This document shows positions 1-7,773 of a stretch of 38,887 bases of DNA, one piece after another. Under the pieces are notes generated by a model. That model saw nothing but the letters and a program-made list of their open reading frames with translations. It was not told where the DNA came from and ran no database searches. The position numbers were made by a program, and so were the translations under genes. The stretch spans positions 616-39,502 of the forward strand of contig DBVY01000033.1 in the NCBI GenBank assembly GCA_002308575.1, in the 5' to 3' direction. How positions within the stretch are numbered: position 1 is the first letter of the stretch; every line of letters begins with the position of its first letter. The DNA is from Christensenella sp. UBA1252. Its GTDB lineage: Bacteria > Bacillota > Clostridia > Christensenellales > CAG-1252.

Positions 1-1418
1 CCGAAGTCGTCCATTTCGATCACAAACCCGATATCGCGCAGACGATTGACCGTCGAAATTATTTGTTGAGCGTCCTCGGTGTAGGCGGATTCGGTGATCT
101 CAAGATGAAGATCGCAAAAATCCAATCCCCCGCTCCGCACCAGTTCGCGGAGATTTTCGACCAGATCGGGATCGAGCATATCGATCCGTGAGACGTTGAT
201 CGAAACGGGAACGATAACGCCGTATTTCTTTTTCCACTCGGCGATCTGCGTAACGGTCTCCCGCCAAACGTATTGGTCGAGCATACGGATCAATCCGTTA
301 TTCTCAAACAGCGGGATGAAAATACCGGGACTGATGACGCCGAGATCCGGGTGGATCCACCGCACAAGCGCTTCCGCGCCGCAGAGGATCGGTTGCTCGG
401 GGCGTACGTCATATTTCGGTTGAAAATAGACCGAGAATTGTTTCCCGTCAATCGCCCCTTGAAACTCGTCGAGCAGGCGTTCGGCGTAGATCTCTTTTTC
501 ATGGAGAACGTTGTCATAGAAAGCGATGCAATCGGTAAAACTCCCGCGAACGGTATCCGCCGCGATCTTCGCGCGGTCGAAGCGCGTCTGCATTTCGACC
601 GATTTGTCGGTTTCCGAACAAACGCCGAGACGAATGCGAATGCGCCCCTTATCCGCGCCGCAAGCGGCGGTCACGATCCCGTCGAGGAAGGTTTGATAAT
701 CCGAAAAATGGGGACTGTAAACGAGGAAGACGTCGGCGCTGAGGCGGCAGGCGATCCCGCCGAACGTTCCGACCGAGGCGCGGATCGCTTGACCGATCCG
801 AACGAGGACCTCGTCTGCGTATTGCTTCCCGAATCGTTCGTTGATCATCTGAAAGTGATTGACGTCTAAAACCAACGCGTCGGTCGGCACGTCCGGGTTG
901 AACGCGTCGTACTGCGCGGCGTAACGATAAAAATACTCCCGCGTATAAAGTCCCGTCAGGTGATCGCGTTCGGTGCCGCGGATCAAATCCCGATCTTCGG
1001 AAAGTTCGATCGTGCGGCGGATACGCGCCTGCACGACCTTCGGATTGGGATATGGCTTTGGAATAAAGTCGATCGCGCCGAGATTCAAACACTCGACTTC
1101 GGCTTCCTTGTCGGACGTCAAAACGATCACGGGGATCTTCGCCGTGCGCGGATCTTCCTTTATTTCGCGCAGGATATCAAGACCATGGCGATCGGGCAAA
1201 TTCAAGTCAAGCAAAACAAGACTGATTTCTCCGACTTGACGAAAAAGGACTTTTTCCGCTTCCGCTCCCGATACAGCGAGGATCACCTCGTATTCGGGTT
1301 GCAGCATCGCGCTCAAAATCTCACGGTTGACGAATTCGTCCTCGATTATGAGGATCTTTCGTTTCCACCTGGATGCGGCTTCCGCCGCCGTTTCGTTTTT
1401 CGGGATCGTGTCCATCAT
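1..1418 (-). CDS. REC-GGDEF-EAL response regulator (c-di-GMP turnover), 3' end missing
   Basis: The gene runs off the left edge, so about 472 codons are visible. From an ATG with AAAGGAGG eight bases upstream, a receiver domain comes first (about residues 20-140, acidic pocket IIEDE, phospho-acceptor Asp71 in LVLLDLNLPD, KPY near its end). A GGDEF-type domain follows (about 150-310), then an EAL domain (from about 325). The GGDEF signature is degraded: RLSADVF stands where RLGGDEF is expected, so cyclase activity is unlikely. The EAL side looks intact as far as it goes: EALVRW, SINVS, LEITES, and MDDF at the cut edge. The expected role is a phosphorylation-controlled c-di-GMP phosphodiesterase in the cytoplasm. 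It lies 48 bases after the binding-protein gene, in the operon headed by the hybrid kinase, which is the obvious phosphodonor (inference). Confidence 0.9.
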   Translation of the reverse strand, partial: MMDTIPKNETAAEAASRWKRKILIIEDEFVNREILSAMLQPEYEVILAVSGAEAEKVLFRQVGEISLVLLDLNLPDRHGLDILREIKEDPRTAKIPVIVLTSDKEAEVECLNLGAIDFIPKPYPNPKVVQARIRRTIELSEDRDLIRGTERDHLTGLYTREYFYRYAAQYDAFNPDVPTDALVLDVNHFQMINERFGKQYADEVLVRIGQAIRASVGTFGGIACRLSADVFLVYSPHFSDYQTFLDGIVTAACGADKGRIRIRLGVCSETDKSVEMQTRFDRAKIAADTVRGSFTDCIAFYDNVLHEKEIYAERLLDEFQGAIDGKQFSVYFQPKYDVRPEQPILCGAEALVRWIHPDLGVISPGIFIPLFENNGLIRMLDQYVWRETVTQIAEWKKKYGVIVPVSINVSRIDMLDPDLVENLRELVRSGGLDFCDLHLEITESAYTEDAQQIISTVNRLRDIGFVIEMDDF

Positions 1419-1466
1419 GTATCGATCCTCCTTTGATTTCTGTTCTCCGACTTCTCGGTTATTCGT

Positions 1467-2753
1467 TTATTCAAGTCTTCCGTACATCGCAACGGCTTCA
1501 TCGACGGTGAGTTCCCCTCTCCCGACCTTGAACGCCGCGACACGGATTTGCGCCGTCAGCGGATCTTTAATGCCGAGGACTTCCGTTAAAACGGTGCGTT
1601 CCGACGGGATCTTACCGAAAGGCGCGTAAACGGAATCCCGTGCCAAATCCGCGGTGGGCGTAACCAAACGCTTTACGGAAGCCATTTCGTTCAGCTCTTT
1701 GTTTGTGACCAAAAAGCGCATAAACTCGTTCGTCATATCCAAATTGTCGCAGTCCTTATTCACGGCGAATTCCACGGAAGGACTGTCTATAAAATAACCG
1801 CCGTCCGCCGTCATCGGAATGGGGGCAAAGGAATAATCGAACGGCGCTCCCGAAAACGCCGCGGACTGGCTTTCCCGTTTTTTGGTTCCGGAAACGGTAT
1901 CCCCCGCGCAAATCATCATCGGGACGTCGCCTTCGAAAAAGCGCAGAATGACTTGAGTATAATTGTCTTTGATCGCATCGCACGCTTCAAGATCGATACA
2001 GGCGTTTTGTATCAGCCGTTTCACGCCTTCCAACGCGGGGCGCATATACTCGCCCGCCTCGGGATCCAAATTATTGGCAAGCGCAAGCGCTTCGGGGTTT
2101 TTCGCAAGCGTGGCGACAAACATCGGATAAGCGACCGTGTACATAAAACAACTAGACGATTTGAGGCTGTACCCCATCATGGGGCTTTCGTACCCCTTGC
2201 CGCGCAAAGTTTCACAGGCGGTCATCAGCTCTGCCTGCGTGGTCGGCACAGCGACGCCTTCCCTTTTGAACAGATCGTTATTCACAAGCATCCCGTAGGT
2301 TCTGGAAAAGACAGGCACCATCAACACGCGGTTTTCCGCGTCACGGTTGATCAGACCGGAGCGAATGCAATCGAGATTGAGTTTCAAAGAAGGATCCGAA
2401 AGGTCTTCCATATGCGCCGATACCTGATCGTAATTCGAGTTTCCGATCATCCAAGTATAGGAAAAGAAAATGTTCGGCTTGTCGTTGCCGGCAAGCACCG
2501 TGGCAAGCGAATTGTTGTAGTCGTCCAGTTTGACGTAGCGCAGACGCACGTTCGGATAGAATTCGTTGAAGCGATCGAATTCAGCTTCCAGCGCTTCAAA
2601 GTTTTCATAACTTCCCGCCACCGTAATGTTACAGCTTGTCTTCGTATCGAGAGACGGTTTGAATTCGGCGGTTTCGTTTTGGGAATTGCCACCGCAAGAT
2701 GCAAAAGTTAAAAGGGTACAGATGGCTAAAAGGGTGCAGATAAACTTTTTCAT
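1467..2753 (-). CDS. Extracellular substrate-binding lipoprotein (ABC sugar-type, SBP_bac_1-like)
   Basis: This 428-residue protein has a lipoprotein signal (MKKFICTLLA... with lipobox FASC, Cys20). The mature part has the look of family 1 sugar-type solute-binding proteins: an early strand ITVAGSYENFEALEAEFDRF, the NDLFKREGV segment, and a C-terminal helical part. It should be tethered outside the membrane and bind a small ligand, probably a sugar or oligosaccharide; the ligand cannot be read from sequence. Its ATG overlaps the kinase stop codon by four bases (ATGA), which implies translational coupling. No permease or ATPase gene is nearby, so it may present ligand to the neighbouring kinase instead of feeding a transporter, or share a transporter encoded elsewhere. 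Family call is firm; the sensing role is inference. Confidence 0.88.
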   Translation of the reverse strand: MKKFICTLLAICTLLTFASCGGNSQNETAEFKPSLDTKTSCNITVAGSYENFEALEAEFDRFNEFYPNVRLRYVKLDDYNNSLATVLAGNDKPNIFFSYTWMIGNSNYDQVSAHMEDLSDPSLKLNLDCIRSGLINRDAENRVLMVPVFSRTYGMLVNNDLFKREGVAVPTTQAELMTACETLRGKGYESPMMGYSLKSSSCFMYTVAYPMFVATLAKNPEALALANNLDPEAGEYMRPALEGVKRLIQNACIDLEACDAIKDNYTQVILRFFEGDVPMMICAGDTVSGTKKRESQSAAFSGAPFDYSFAPIPMTADGGYFIDSPSVEFAVNKDCDNLDMTNEFMRFLVTNKELNEMASVKRLVTPTADLARDSVYAPFGKIPSERTVLTEVLGIKDPLTAQIRVAAFKVGRGELTVDEAVAMYGRLE

Positions 2754-5299
2754 TTCCTCTCTTCCTCCTTCGTTCTGCGAATTTCTTTGATGACGAGTTT
2801 AACGTCTATGGGTTTTGCGATATGCCCGTTCATACCTGCGTTTAAGCACTCTGTGATGTTTTCCGAAAACGCATCTGCCGTCATGGCGATGATCGGAACA
2901 GAAGACGCCCACGGGCTCTCCAACGCGCGGATATTTTTGGTGGCGTCAAGTCCGTTCATTTCCGGCATCTGAATATCCATAAAGATCAGATCGTAGCTTC
3001 CTTCAGCCGCCGATTTCATTTTTTCCACGCAGACCCGCCCGTTTTCGGCGCGCTCCGCCGCGATCCCGTGCATATCGAGAAGGGTGGAAATAATCTCCCA
3101 ATTGATATCGTTATCTTCCGCGATAAGAATGCGCATGCCCTGCAGATCGGAATCATCGTTTTCGGGCTCGACGGATTTTGCCTCGGTTCCGAGGATCTTG
3201 TTGATCTTATCGTAAAGCGTGGAGCGGAACAGCGGCTTGCTGAGAAACCCGTTTGCGCCGACCTCTTTCGCTTTTTCCTCGATATCCGACCATTCATAAG
3301 CGGAAGTCAGCAGGATGGGAAGATTCGGGTCCACTTCCGCGCGAATGCGAGCGATCGTCTCGATGCCGTCCACGTCGGGCATCTTTAAGTCAAGGATCAC
3401 AATGCGGTAATCTCTTCCTTCTTTATGCCGATTCGCGATCATTTCGAGCGCTTCCGTTCCGCTTCCCGCACGCTCGGCGGTCGCGCCGAGAGATTTTAAA
3501 AGATCGGATGCGGTTTCCGAAAAGATCTCGTCGTCATCGACGACCAGGACGTCCATCGGATCGAGTTTCATATCTTCTCTTTGAACGTCCGCAACGGGAA
3601 TATCCAGTACGACCGTAAACTTCGTTCCTTTCCCCTGCTCGCTTTGGCAATCGATGGTGCCACCCATCAGATCGACCATCTGCTTTGTGATCGCGAGTCC
3701 GAGTCCCGTTCCCTGAATGCTGTTCACGCGGCTGTCCGTCTGACGCGAAAAGGGTTGATACATCGTTTTCATATACTCCGGAGTCATACCGATACCTGTA
3801 TCGTCTACTATATACGTCAGCCTAACGCACCCCTCTTTCGGGCTTTCTTCCTCTGCCATATCCACGCTGACGCGGCCGCCGGGTTCGGTATACTTGATGG
3901 CGTTGGAAAGGATATTGATATAGATCTGATTCAGTCGAAGTCGATCGCCGTAAAGATATTCTTTTTCCATCCGAATGACGCGGAAATTGAACTCGATATT
4001 TTTTTCCTTGATCATCGGCTGAGACAGGTTCACGAGGTTTTCAACCGTCTCCACGATGGAAAAGGTCTGCGGACTGAGATTCAGTTTTCCGCTTTCGACC
4101 TTGGAAATATCCAAAATATCGTTGATCAACGTAAGCAGATGATCGCTGGCAAGCGTGATCTTCCTTAGGTTTTCTTTTACCGAATTCGTATCGCCGAGAT
4201 TCTTTTCCGTGATCGCGGTAAGACCGATGATCGCGTTCATAGGCGTGCGAATATCATGCGACATCGTTGAAAGGAAATCCGTTTTTGCCTTGTTCGCCGA
4301 CGCCGCTTCTCGCGCCGCCGCCTGAAGCCTCTTATTGAAGACGAGAATGACCGCCAGGTCGAATATGAACAAAATCAAAAGACCCACGGAAATAAAACCG
4401 ATCAACAGCCAGTTTTCGGTATTGACGCTTAGGTCGTTCATCGGAATGAAGCTGAGGAGCGTCCAACCTTCCGTCGCAGCGACAGGGGTATATGCGAGGA
4501 TACATTCCTCGCCGCGCGAATTGCGCATTTTCAAAGATCCCGTTGACGAAGTGATTTTCCCAAAAAGCTCTTGTGCGGCGGCAGCGTCCAAAACGTTATA
4601 TGATTTGTAAAATTCAAAGAGATTGGAATTTTTAAAGGAATGCCCCTTGATGATATAATTGCCGTCCGCGTCGATCATGGAAAGTTCGGCGTTTTCAAAC
4701 TTTTCCCGCGGGAAGATCCATTTTTCTTCCAGTTCCGCGATCGGCAACACGCGCAACAAAATGGCGTTTCGGGGATCTCCGCTTCCCGGATCTTTGAGCG
4801 TAACCGAATTGCAAAAAGCAATGGACTGTTCGCCGTTGACAGGGTTCGTATACGCGCGGGAGATATTGATCGATTTTCCTATATCGTTAATCCAGCTTAC
4901 GTCGTTGAGAAGGTCCAGCCGCGCATACGAAACGGAATAATCGTCCGTGCTGCCCTGCCTCGCTTTCGTGGAGAGACCCGACAGCGTATCAAGATACACG
5001 ATATGCGCGGAAGCGTTTGGCAGCACGTGAGAGATCCGAATGAAAGAAACGGCGTCCTCGATGGTCAGATCTTCGCTGTTGATATAGCGCGCCCACACGT
5101 CACAAATGCGCTGTTCCCCTTCCAAATAGTTTTCGGTAACGTGCTTCATCGTGATCGTGGTATTTTCAAAATGCTCGATCTGCCTTTGGGTAGATTTCCT
5201 GTTTTCAAAATCGGAATAGAGAACGACAAAGGTCAGCATAGCCAGCATAATAAACACATTGACTAAAATGACCCATGTTTTTTTCACAACGTTTTTCAT
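2750..5299 (-). CDS. Membrane hybrid sensor histidine kinase with two receiver domains
   Basis: About 849 residues from the ATG at 5299. A first membrane helix (about 6-29) and a second (about 297-321) enclose an extracellular region of roughly 260 residues, of the size and style of a Cache sensor. After a short linker come HisKA (phospho-His348 in MSHDIRTPMN), HATPase_c (N box NILSNAIKY, G boxes DTGIGM and GTGLGL), receiver 1 (Asp637 in VILDLKMPD) and receiver 2 (Asp775 in LIFMDIQMPE). There is no HPt domain, so the phosphoryl group may pass to a separate HPt or to the downstream REC-GGDEF-EAL protein. A TTG in the same frame at 5314 would add five residues; I prefer the ATG, which begins a normal membrane-leading MKNVVKK and has GAAGAGA just upstream. 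The gene heads the operon with the binding protein and c-di-GMP protein. Confidence 0.92.
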   Translation of the reverse strand: MKNVVKKTWVILVNVFIMLAMLTFVVLYSDFENRKSTQRQIEHFENTTITMKHVTENYLEGEQRICDVWARYINSEDLTIEDAVSFIRISHVLPNASAHIVYLDTLSGLSTKARQGSTDDYSVSYARLDLLNDVSWINDIGKSINISRAYTNPVNGEQSIAFCNSVTLKDPGSGDPRNAILLRVLPIAELEEKWIFPREKFENAELSMIDADGNYIIKGHSFKNSNLFEFYKSYNVLDAAAAQELFGKITSSTGSLKMRNSRGEECILAYTPVAATEGWTLLSFIPMNDLSVNTENWLLIGFISVGLLILFIFDLAVILVFNKRLQAAAREAASANKAKTDFLSTMSHDIRTPMNAIIGLTAITEKNLGDTNSVKENLRKITLASDHLLTLINDILDISKVESGKLNLSPQTFSIVETVENLVNLSQPMIKEKNIEFNFRVIRMEKEYLYGDRLRLNQIYINILSNAIKYTEPGGRVSVDMAEEESPKEGCVRLTYIVDDTGIGMTPEYMKTMYQPFSRQTDSRVNSIQGTGLGLAITKQMVDLMGGTIDCQSEQGKGTKFTVVLDIPVADVQREDMKLDPMDVLVVDDDEIFSETASDLLKSLGATAERAGSGTEALEMIANRHKEGRDYRIVILDLKMPDVDGIETIARIRAEVDPNLPILLTSAYEWSDIEEKAKEVGANGFLSKPLFRSTLYDKINKILGTEAKSVEPENDDSDLQGMRILIAEDNDINWEIISTLLDMHGIAAERAENGRVCVEKMKSAAEGSYDLIFMDIQMPEMNGLDATKNIRALESPWASSVPIIAMTADAFSENITECLNAGMNGHIAKPIDVKLVIKEIRRTKEEERK

Positions 5300-5444
5300 T
5301 CTCTTCACTCGCAAATCATCATTCGTACCGCATCGGCAATTTTACCCGCAATCAGATCGGGAATAAATCATTTATAACATAAATTTTTGCCAATTGGAAG
5401 AGGTTTCCGCTAAATTAACGTATTTGAAAACTATATATTACTAT

Positions 5445-5473
5445 ATTATAACATAAATATACATCTTTTTCAA
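5445..5473 (-). promoter_or_regulatory. Sigma-A-type promoter of the kinase operon
   Basis: On the minus strand TTGAAA (5468-5473) and TATAAT (5445-5450) are separated by exactly 17 bases. Transcription would start near 5438, leaving a leader of about 140 bases before the kinase ATG. Confidence 0.75.
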
Positions 5474-5541
5474 TCATTAACTAAACGTTCCCTTCCCATT
5501 CATTTAAATCGACATTGAGTTGCGCCGCCAAATGAAAATAT

Positions 5542-5578
5542 AACGAACCCCGAAAGCAAGTCGAGGTTCGTTTTTTCT
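5542..5578 (-). terminator. Rho-independent terminator after the cyclase-like cassette
   Basis: Arms AACGAACC (5542-5549) and GGTTCGTT (5565-5572) form a hairpin. On the minus strand it is followed by a T-rich tail (TATATTTTC), placing it about 70 bases after the cyclase-like stop codon. On the plus strand a run of six T follows, so it could work both ways. Confidence 0.7.
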
Positions 5579-5641
5579 GCGATTAATTATTTATGTAATT
5601 ATATTATCGAAAAGCGATTAAATGCCTATCGTTCATTATGC

Positions 5642-6580
5642 CTATATATTTAACAAATTACTTTTTATTTGCAGGTATACATCCAACAATACCTTCTTAT
5701 TGGTTTTGTCTATAAATACATTGTTTATTCTTGATAATTTATCGCATAACAGCTTCACAAACGGCCTATCCACATTTTTTTCAATAAATTCTTCCAAATT
5801 CATTTGTTTTAGATGTCCCTTTTCACGAAAAGCATCCATTATTCTATTAAAAATAGTGGCTATGATTGTTTCTGCTTTTATGTTATCATTGCAATAGTTA
5901 TTAAGTTTATCTAATAGCAGGAGTATTTTTTGAAGCAACAATTCTTTTTCAACCAATTCTTCACTTTTAAAACTCGCTATGACCGTTTTAACCAAAGAAT
6001 AATAGTATCGTTGAGCCGCATTATCGAGCAATCCGATTTTTATATATTCAAATACCGAGCACTCCAAAAATGTATATAATGTGCCAACATTGTATTGATA
6101 TCGCAAATCTTTAAAACTTTCATATTCTTCCAAAAGAGGATTCTTTTTATAAAAACTATCAACAACAAAACTGTTATGCTCTTTTGCAATAGTAGAATCA
6201 ACGTTTATCCCAATACCTTTTAGTTGGTTTTGTAAAATATATGCTTTTACAGCTTCTGGATTTCCCAAAGTCATACCGGAGAAACGTTTTTCTTTATGAA
6301 TGCATTGTCCAAGCGTTCCAACCGTCAATGAGGCGGTAAAGAAAACCCTAACGTCAAACAAATCGCTTCTTAATTCCGTAAGAGCATTAACTAAGTCATT
6401 TATACTCTCGGATTGTATATATGCCGAATCACTAAAAACACCAATACAAATTTGTTCGTACCTCTCCTTGCATTTTTTCAGCGCTTTTTCAAAACAGAAG
6501 ATACTTTTTTTGTAATCATCCGAAAGCAACTCTGCTTGACTGGTAATTCCAACCAAATCGATAAATGAAATAAAACTCAT
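5642..6580 (-). CDS. Class III nucleotidyl-cyclase-like protein (FID/SDS type), unknown product
   Basis: 312 residues. The N-terminal ~120 residues carry a class III cyclase-like pattern. FIDLVGIT has its Asp at residue 8, and FSDSAYI has Asp51, the right spacing for the two metal-binding acids. A FTASLTVG strand follows, then FSGMTLGNPEAVKAY with Asn107 where the ribose-holding Asn sits. The usual Arg a few residues after that Asn is not evident, so activity and base preference are open. The remaining ~190 residues are helical, Leu/Lys-rich and unrecognised, with no membrane segment. I start at ATG 6580, preceded by GAGAGGTGA at good spacing, rather than the GTG at 6586 that overlaps the previous stop. 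Related FID...SDS proteins occur in anti-phage loci, and the Pycsar cyclase is a class III fold; a defence role here is inference. Base use is far more AT-rich than in the neighbours. Confidence 0.72.
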   Translation of the reverse strand: MSFISFIDLVGITSQAELLSDDYKKSIFCFEKALKKCKERYEQICIGVFSDSAYIQSESINDLVNALTELRSDLFDVRVFFTASLTVGTLGQCIHKEKRFSGMTLGNPEAVKAYILQNQLKGIGINVDSTIAKEHNSFVVDSFYKKNPLLEEYESFKDLRYQYNVGTLYTFLECSVFEYIKIGLLDNAAQRYYYSLVKTVIASFKSEELVEKELLLQKILLLLDKLNNYCNDNIKAETIIATIFNRIMDAFREKGHLKQMNLEEFIEKNVDRPFVKLLCDKLSRINNVFIDKTNKKVLLDVYLQIKSNLLNI

Positions 6581-6582
6581 TT

Positions 6583-7536
6583 TCACCTCTCTACAATAAA
6601 AACAGATACATAGGGTTTGTGTTGTTCATATAAATACTGGTCTTCAAACCGTCTTAATTCAACAATCCCGGTACGCCATTTTACACACCCAAATAATCCC
6701 AAGATTTTATCTCTCTTTTTCTTAGATCTCGGTTTTTTTTCAGTCCTGACAATAATAAACCTTTTTTCTGAATTGTTCTCTATTAATTTGAGCAATCTTT
6801 TTCTGCTGATTTGGGCACCCTTTGAATGTGATTGTATTATTCTATCTGTCAATACTTCGTTGGTAACATTTTGTATCCTATCATAAGACGTGTTTCTTGC
6901 ATCCAAAAATTCATCAAACTCGTCCCATAATCTAATAAATGCACCATAATCAAAGTTGCCTGCTTTATCTTTTGAATAGCTGGCTAAACTCGCATACTTG
7001 CACTTTTCAAACGCTTGAATGTATCCTTTTTCTCTACAAAAATCAACTTTTAGTGCAGATAGCTCTCTTTTTGCCTTAATGCTGGGGTATTTTTCATCTC
7101 CCCCTAACCAATAAAACATTAATATATCAAAAACAACATCTCGAATGATTTCTTTTATCTGTGAAATGCTATTAAAACAAACAACCAAATCATACGGATG
7201 TTCAATATTCTGAATATCGGAATCATGCTCTATCCCTTCCACCAAGTGAGAATACTCTCCGACTACATCAAACTGGATTTGTATATCATCCGTCAATATA
7301 ATTCTTAAATCCTTGCTACCTTGGTAGAACAATCTGTTTATAAAATGGATTTTCGGTTTCCGAATTCTAGGAGCTTTTAAAGCACTTCGTAATTCTTCGA
7401 TCTCTTCTTTTAAAAACTTATATTCGGTAGCTTTGTACTTTAGGGCAAAATTATATAAAGCACTATCATTCGATTGCGTATCATAAACAACTATACGCTC
7501 AATATTCTGTAAACAATTACTCTTACGTTCAAACAT
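6583..7536 (-). CDS. Unrecognised protein, first gene of the AT-rich cyclase-like cassette
   Basis: 317 residues, not recognised. The N-terminus alternates hydrophobic strand and helix (ERIVVYDTQSND, then a Lys/Glu-rich helix). The middle has VVCFNSISQIKEIIRDVVFD and MFYWLGGDEKYP, and near the C-terminus there is a very basic patch (TEKKPRSKKKRDK) followed by a strand-rich end. No signal peptide, membrane helix, TIR, nuclease or HTH motif is visible, so it is probably cytoplasmic; the basic patch could contact nucleic acid. Its TGA is three bases before the cyclase-like ATG, so the two are surely co-transcribed. A good promoter lies just upstream; the GGA of its ribosome site is unusually far (about 13 bases) from the ATG. 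If the pair is a signalling system, this would be the regulator or effector, but nothing proves that. Confidence 0.7.
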   Translation of the reverse strand: MFERKSNCLQNIERIVVYDTQSNDSALYNFALKYKATEYKFLKEEIEELRSALKAPRIRKPKIHFINRLFYQGSKDLRIILTDDIQIQFDVVGEYSHLVEGIEHDSDIQNIEHPYDLVVCFNSISQIKEIIRDVVFDILMFYWLGGDEKYPSIKAKRELSALKVDFCREKGYIQAFEKCKYASLASYSKDKAGNFDYGAFIRLWDEFDEFLDARNTSYDRIQNVTNEVLTDRIIQSHSKGAQISRKRLLKLIENNSEKRFIIVRTEKKPRSKKKRDKILGLFGCVKWRTGIVELRRFEDQYLYEQHKPYVSVFIVER

Positions 7537-7563
7537 AGGTATTTACTGATTCCTTTTTTTTGT

Positions 7564-7592
7564 ATTTTATTACATATTAAAACTATTTTCAA
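7564..7592 (-). promoter_or_regulatory. Promoter of the AT-rich two-gene cassette
   Basis: TTGAAA (7587-7592) and TAAAAT (7564-7569) on the minus strand, 17 bases apart. A direct repeat of AACTATTTT (plus strand, 7581-7599) overlaps the -35 region. Confidence 0.65.
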
Positions 7593-7655
7593 CTATTTTT
7601 GACAGGGTGTGTAATATTTATTTGTCTAAATCATTTTCTCTCGAATAAAGACCAT

Positions 7656-7680
7656 AGAAAAAATACTGCTTTCAGCATTA
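7656..7680 (-). terminator. Weak intrinsic terminator after the triplicated beta-helix gene
   Basis: On the minus strand AATGCTG, loop AAAG, CAGTATT (one G-T pair), then a run of T. It lies about 95 bases past the stop at 7774 and before the cassette promoter. The stem is AT-rich, so efficiency may be low. Confidence 0.5.
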
Positions 7681-7773
7681 AAAAAACAGATGGATTATCG
7701 CAACTATATGATTTTCAGTTAACTACTATATTCAAAAATTAACTGCGCAAAAACTTACATTCGCCCTATTCTT

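Larger units (their letters stand above)
5300..5641. other. 342-bp AT-rich intergenic region between kinase operon and cyclase-like cassette
   Basis: No convincing gene lies here. It holds the kinase promoter (5445-5473), a leader of about 140 bases, and the terminator that closes the AT-rich cassette (5542-5578). The leader contains the 12-mer TTTATGTTATAA twice on the minus strand, once over the promoter -10 and once about 70 bases downstream. It might be a second weak promoter or a binding site. Confidence 0.6.

Noticed and set aside
5300..5314. TTG start giving a longer sensor kinase
   Set aside because: The in-frame ATG at 5299 gives a more typical N-terminus and has a closer purine-rich ribosome site.
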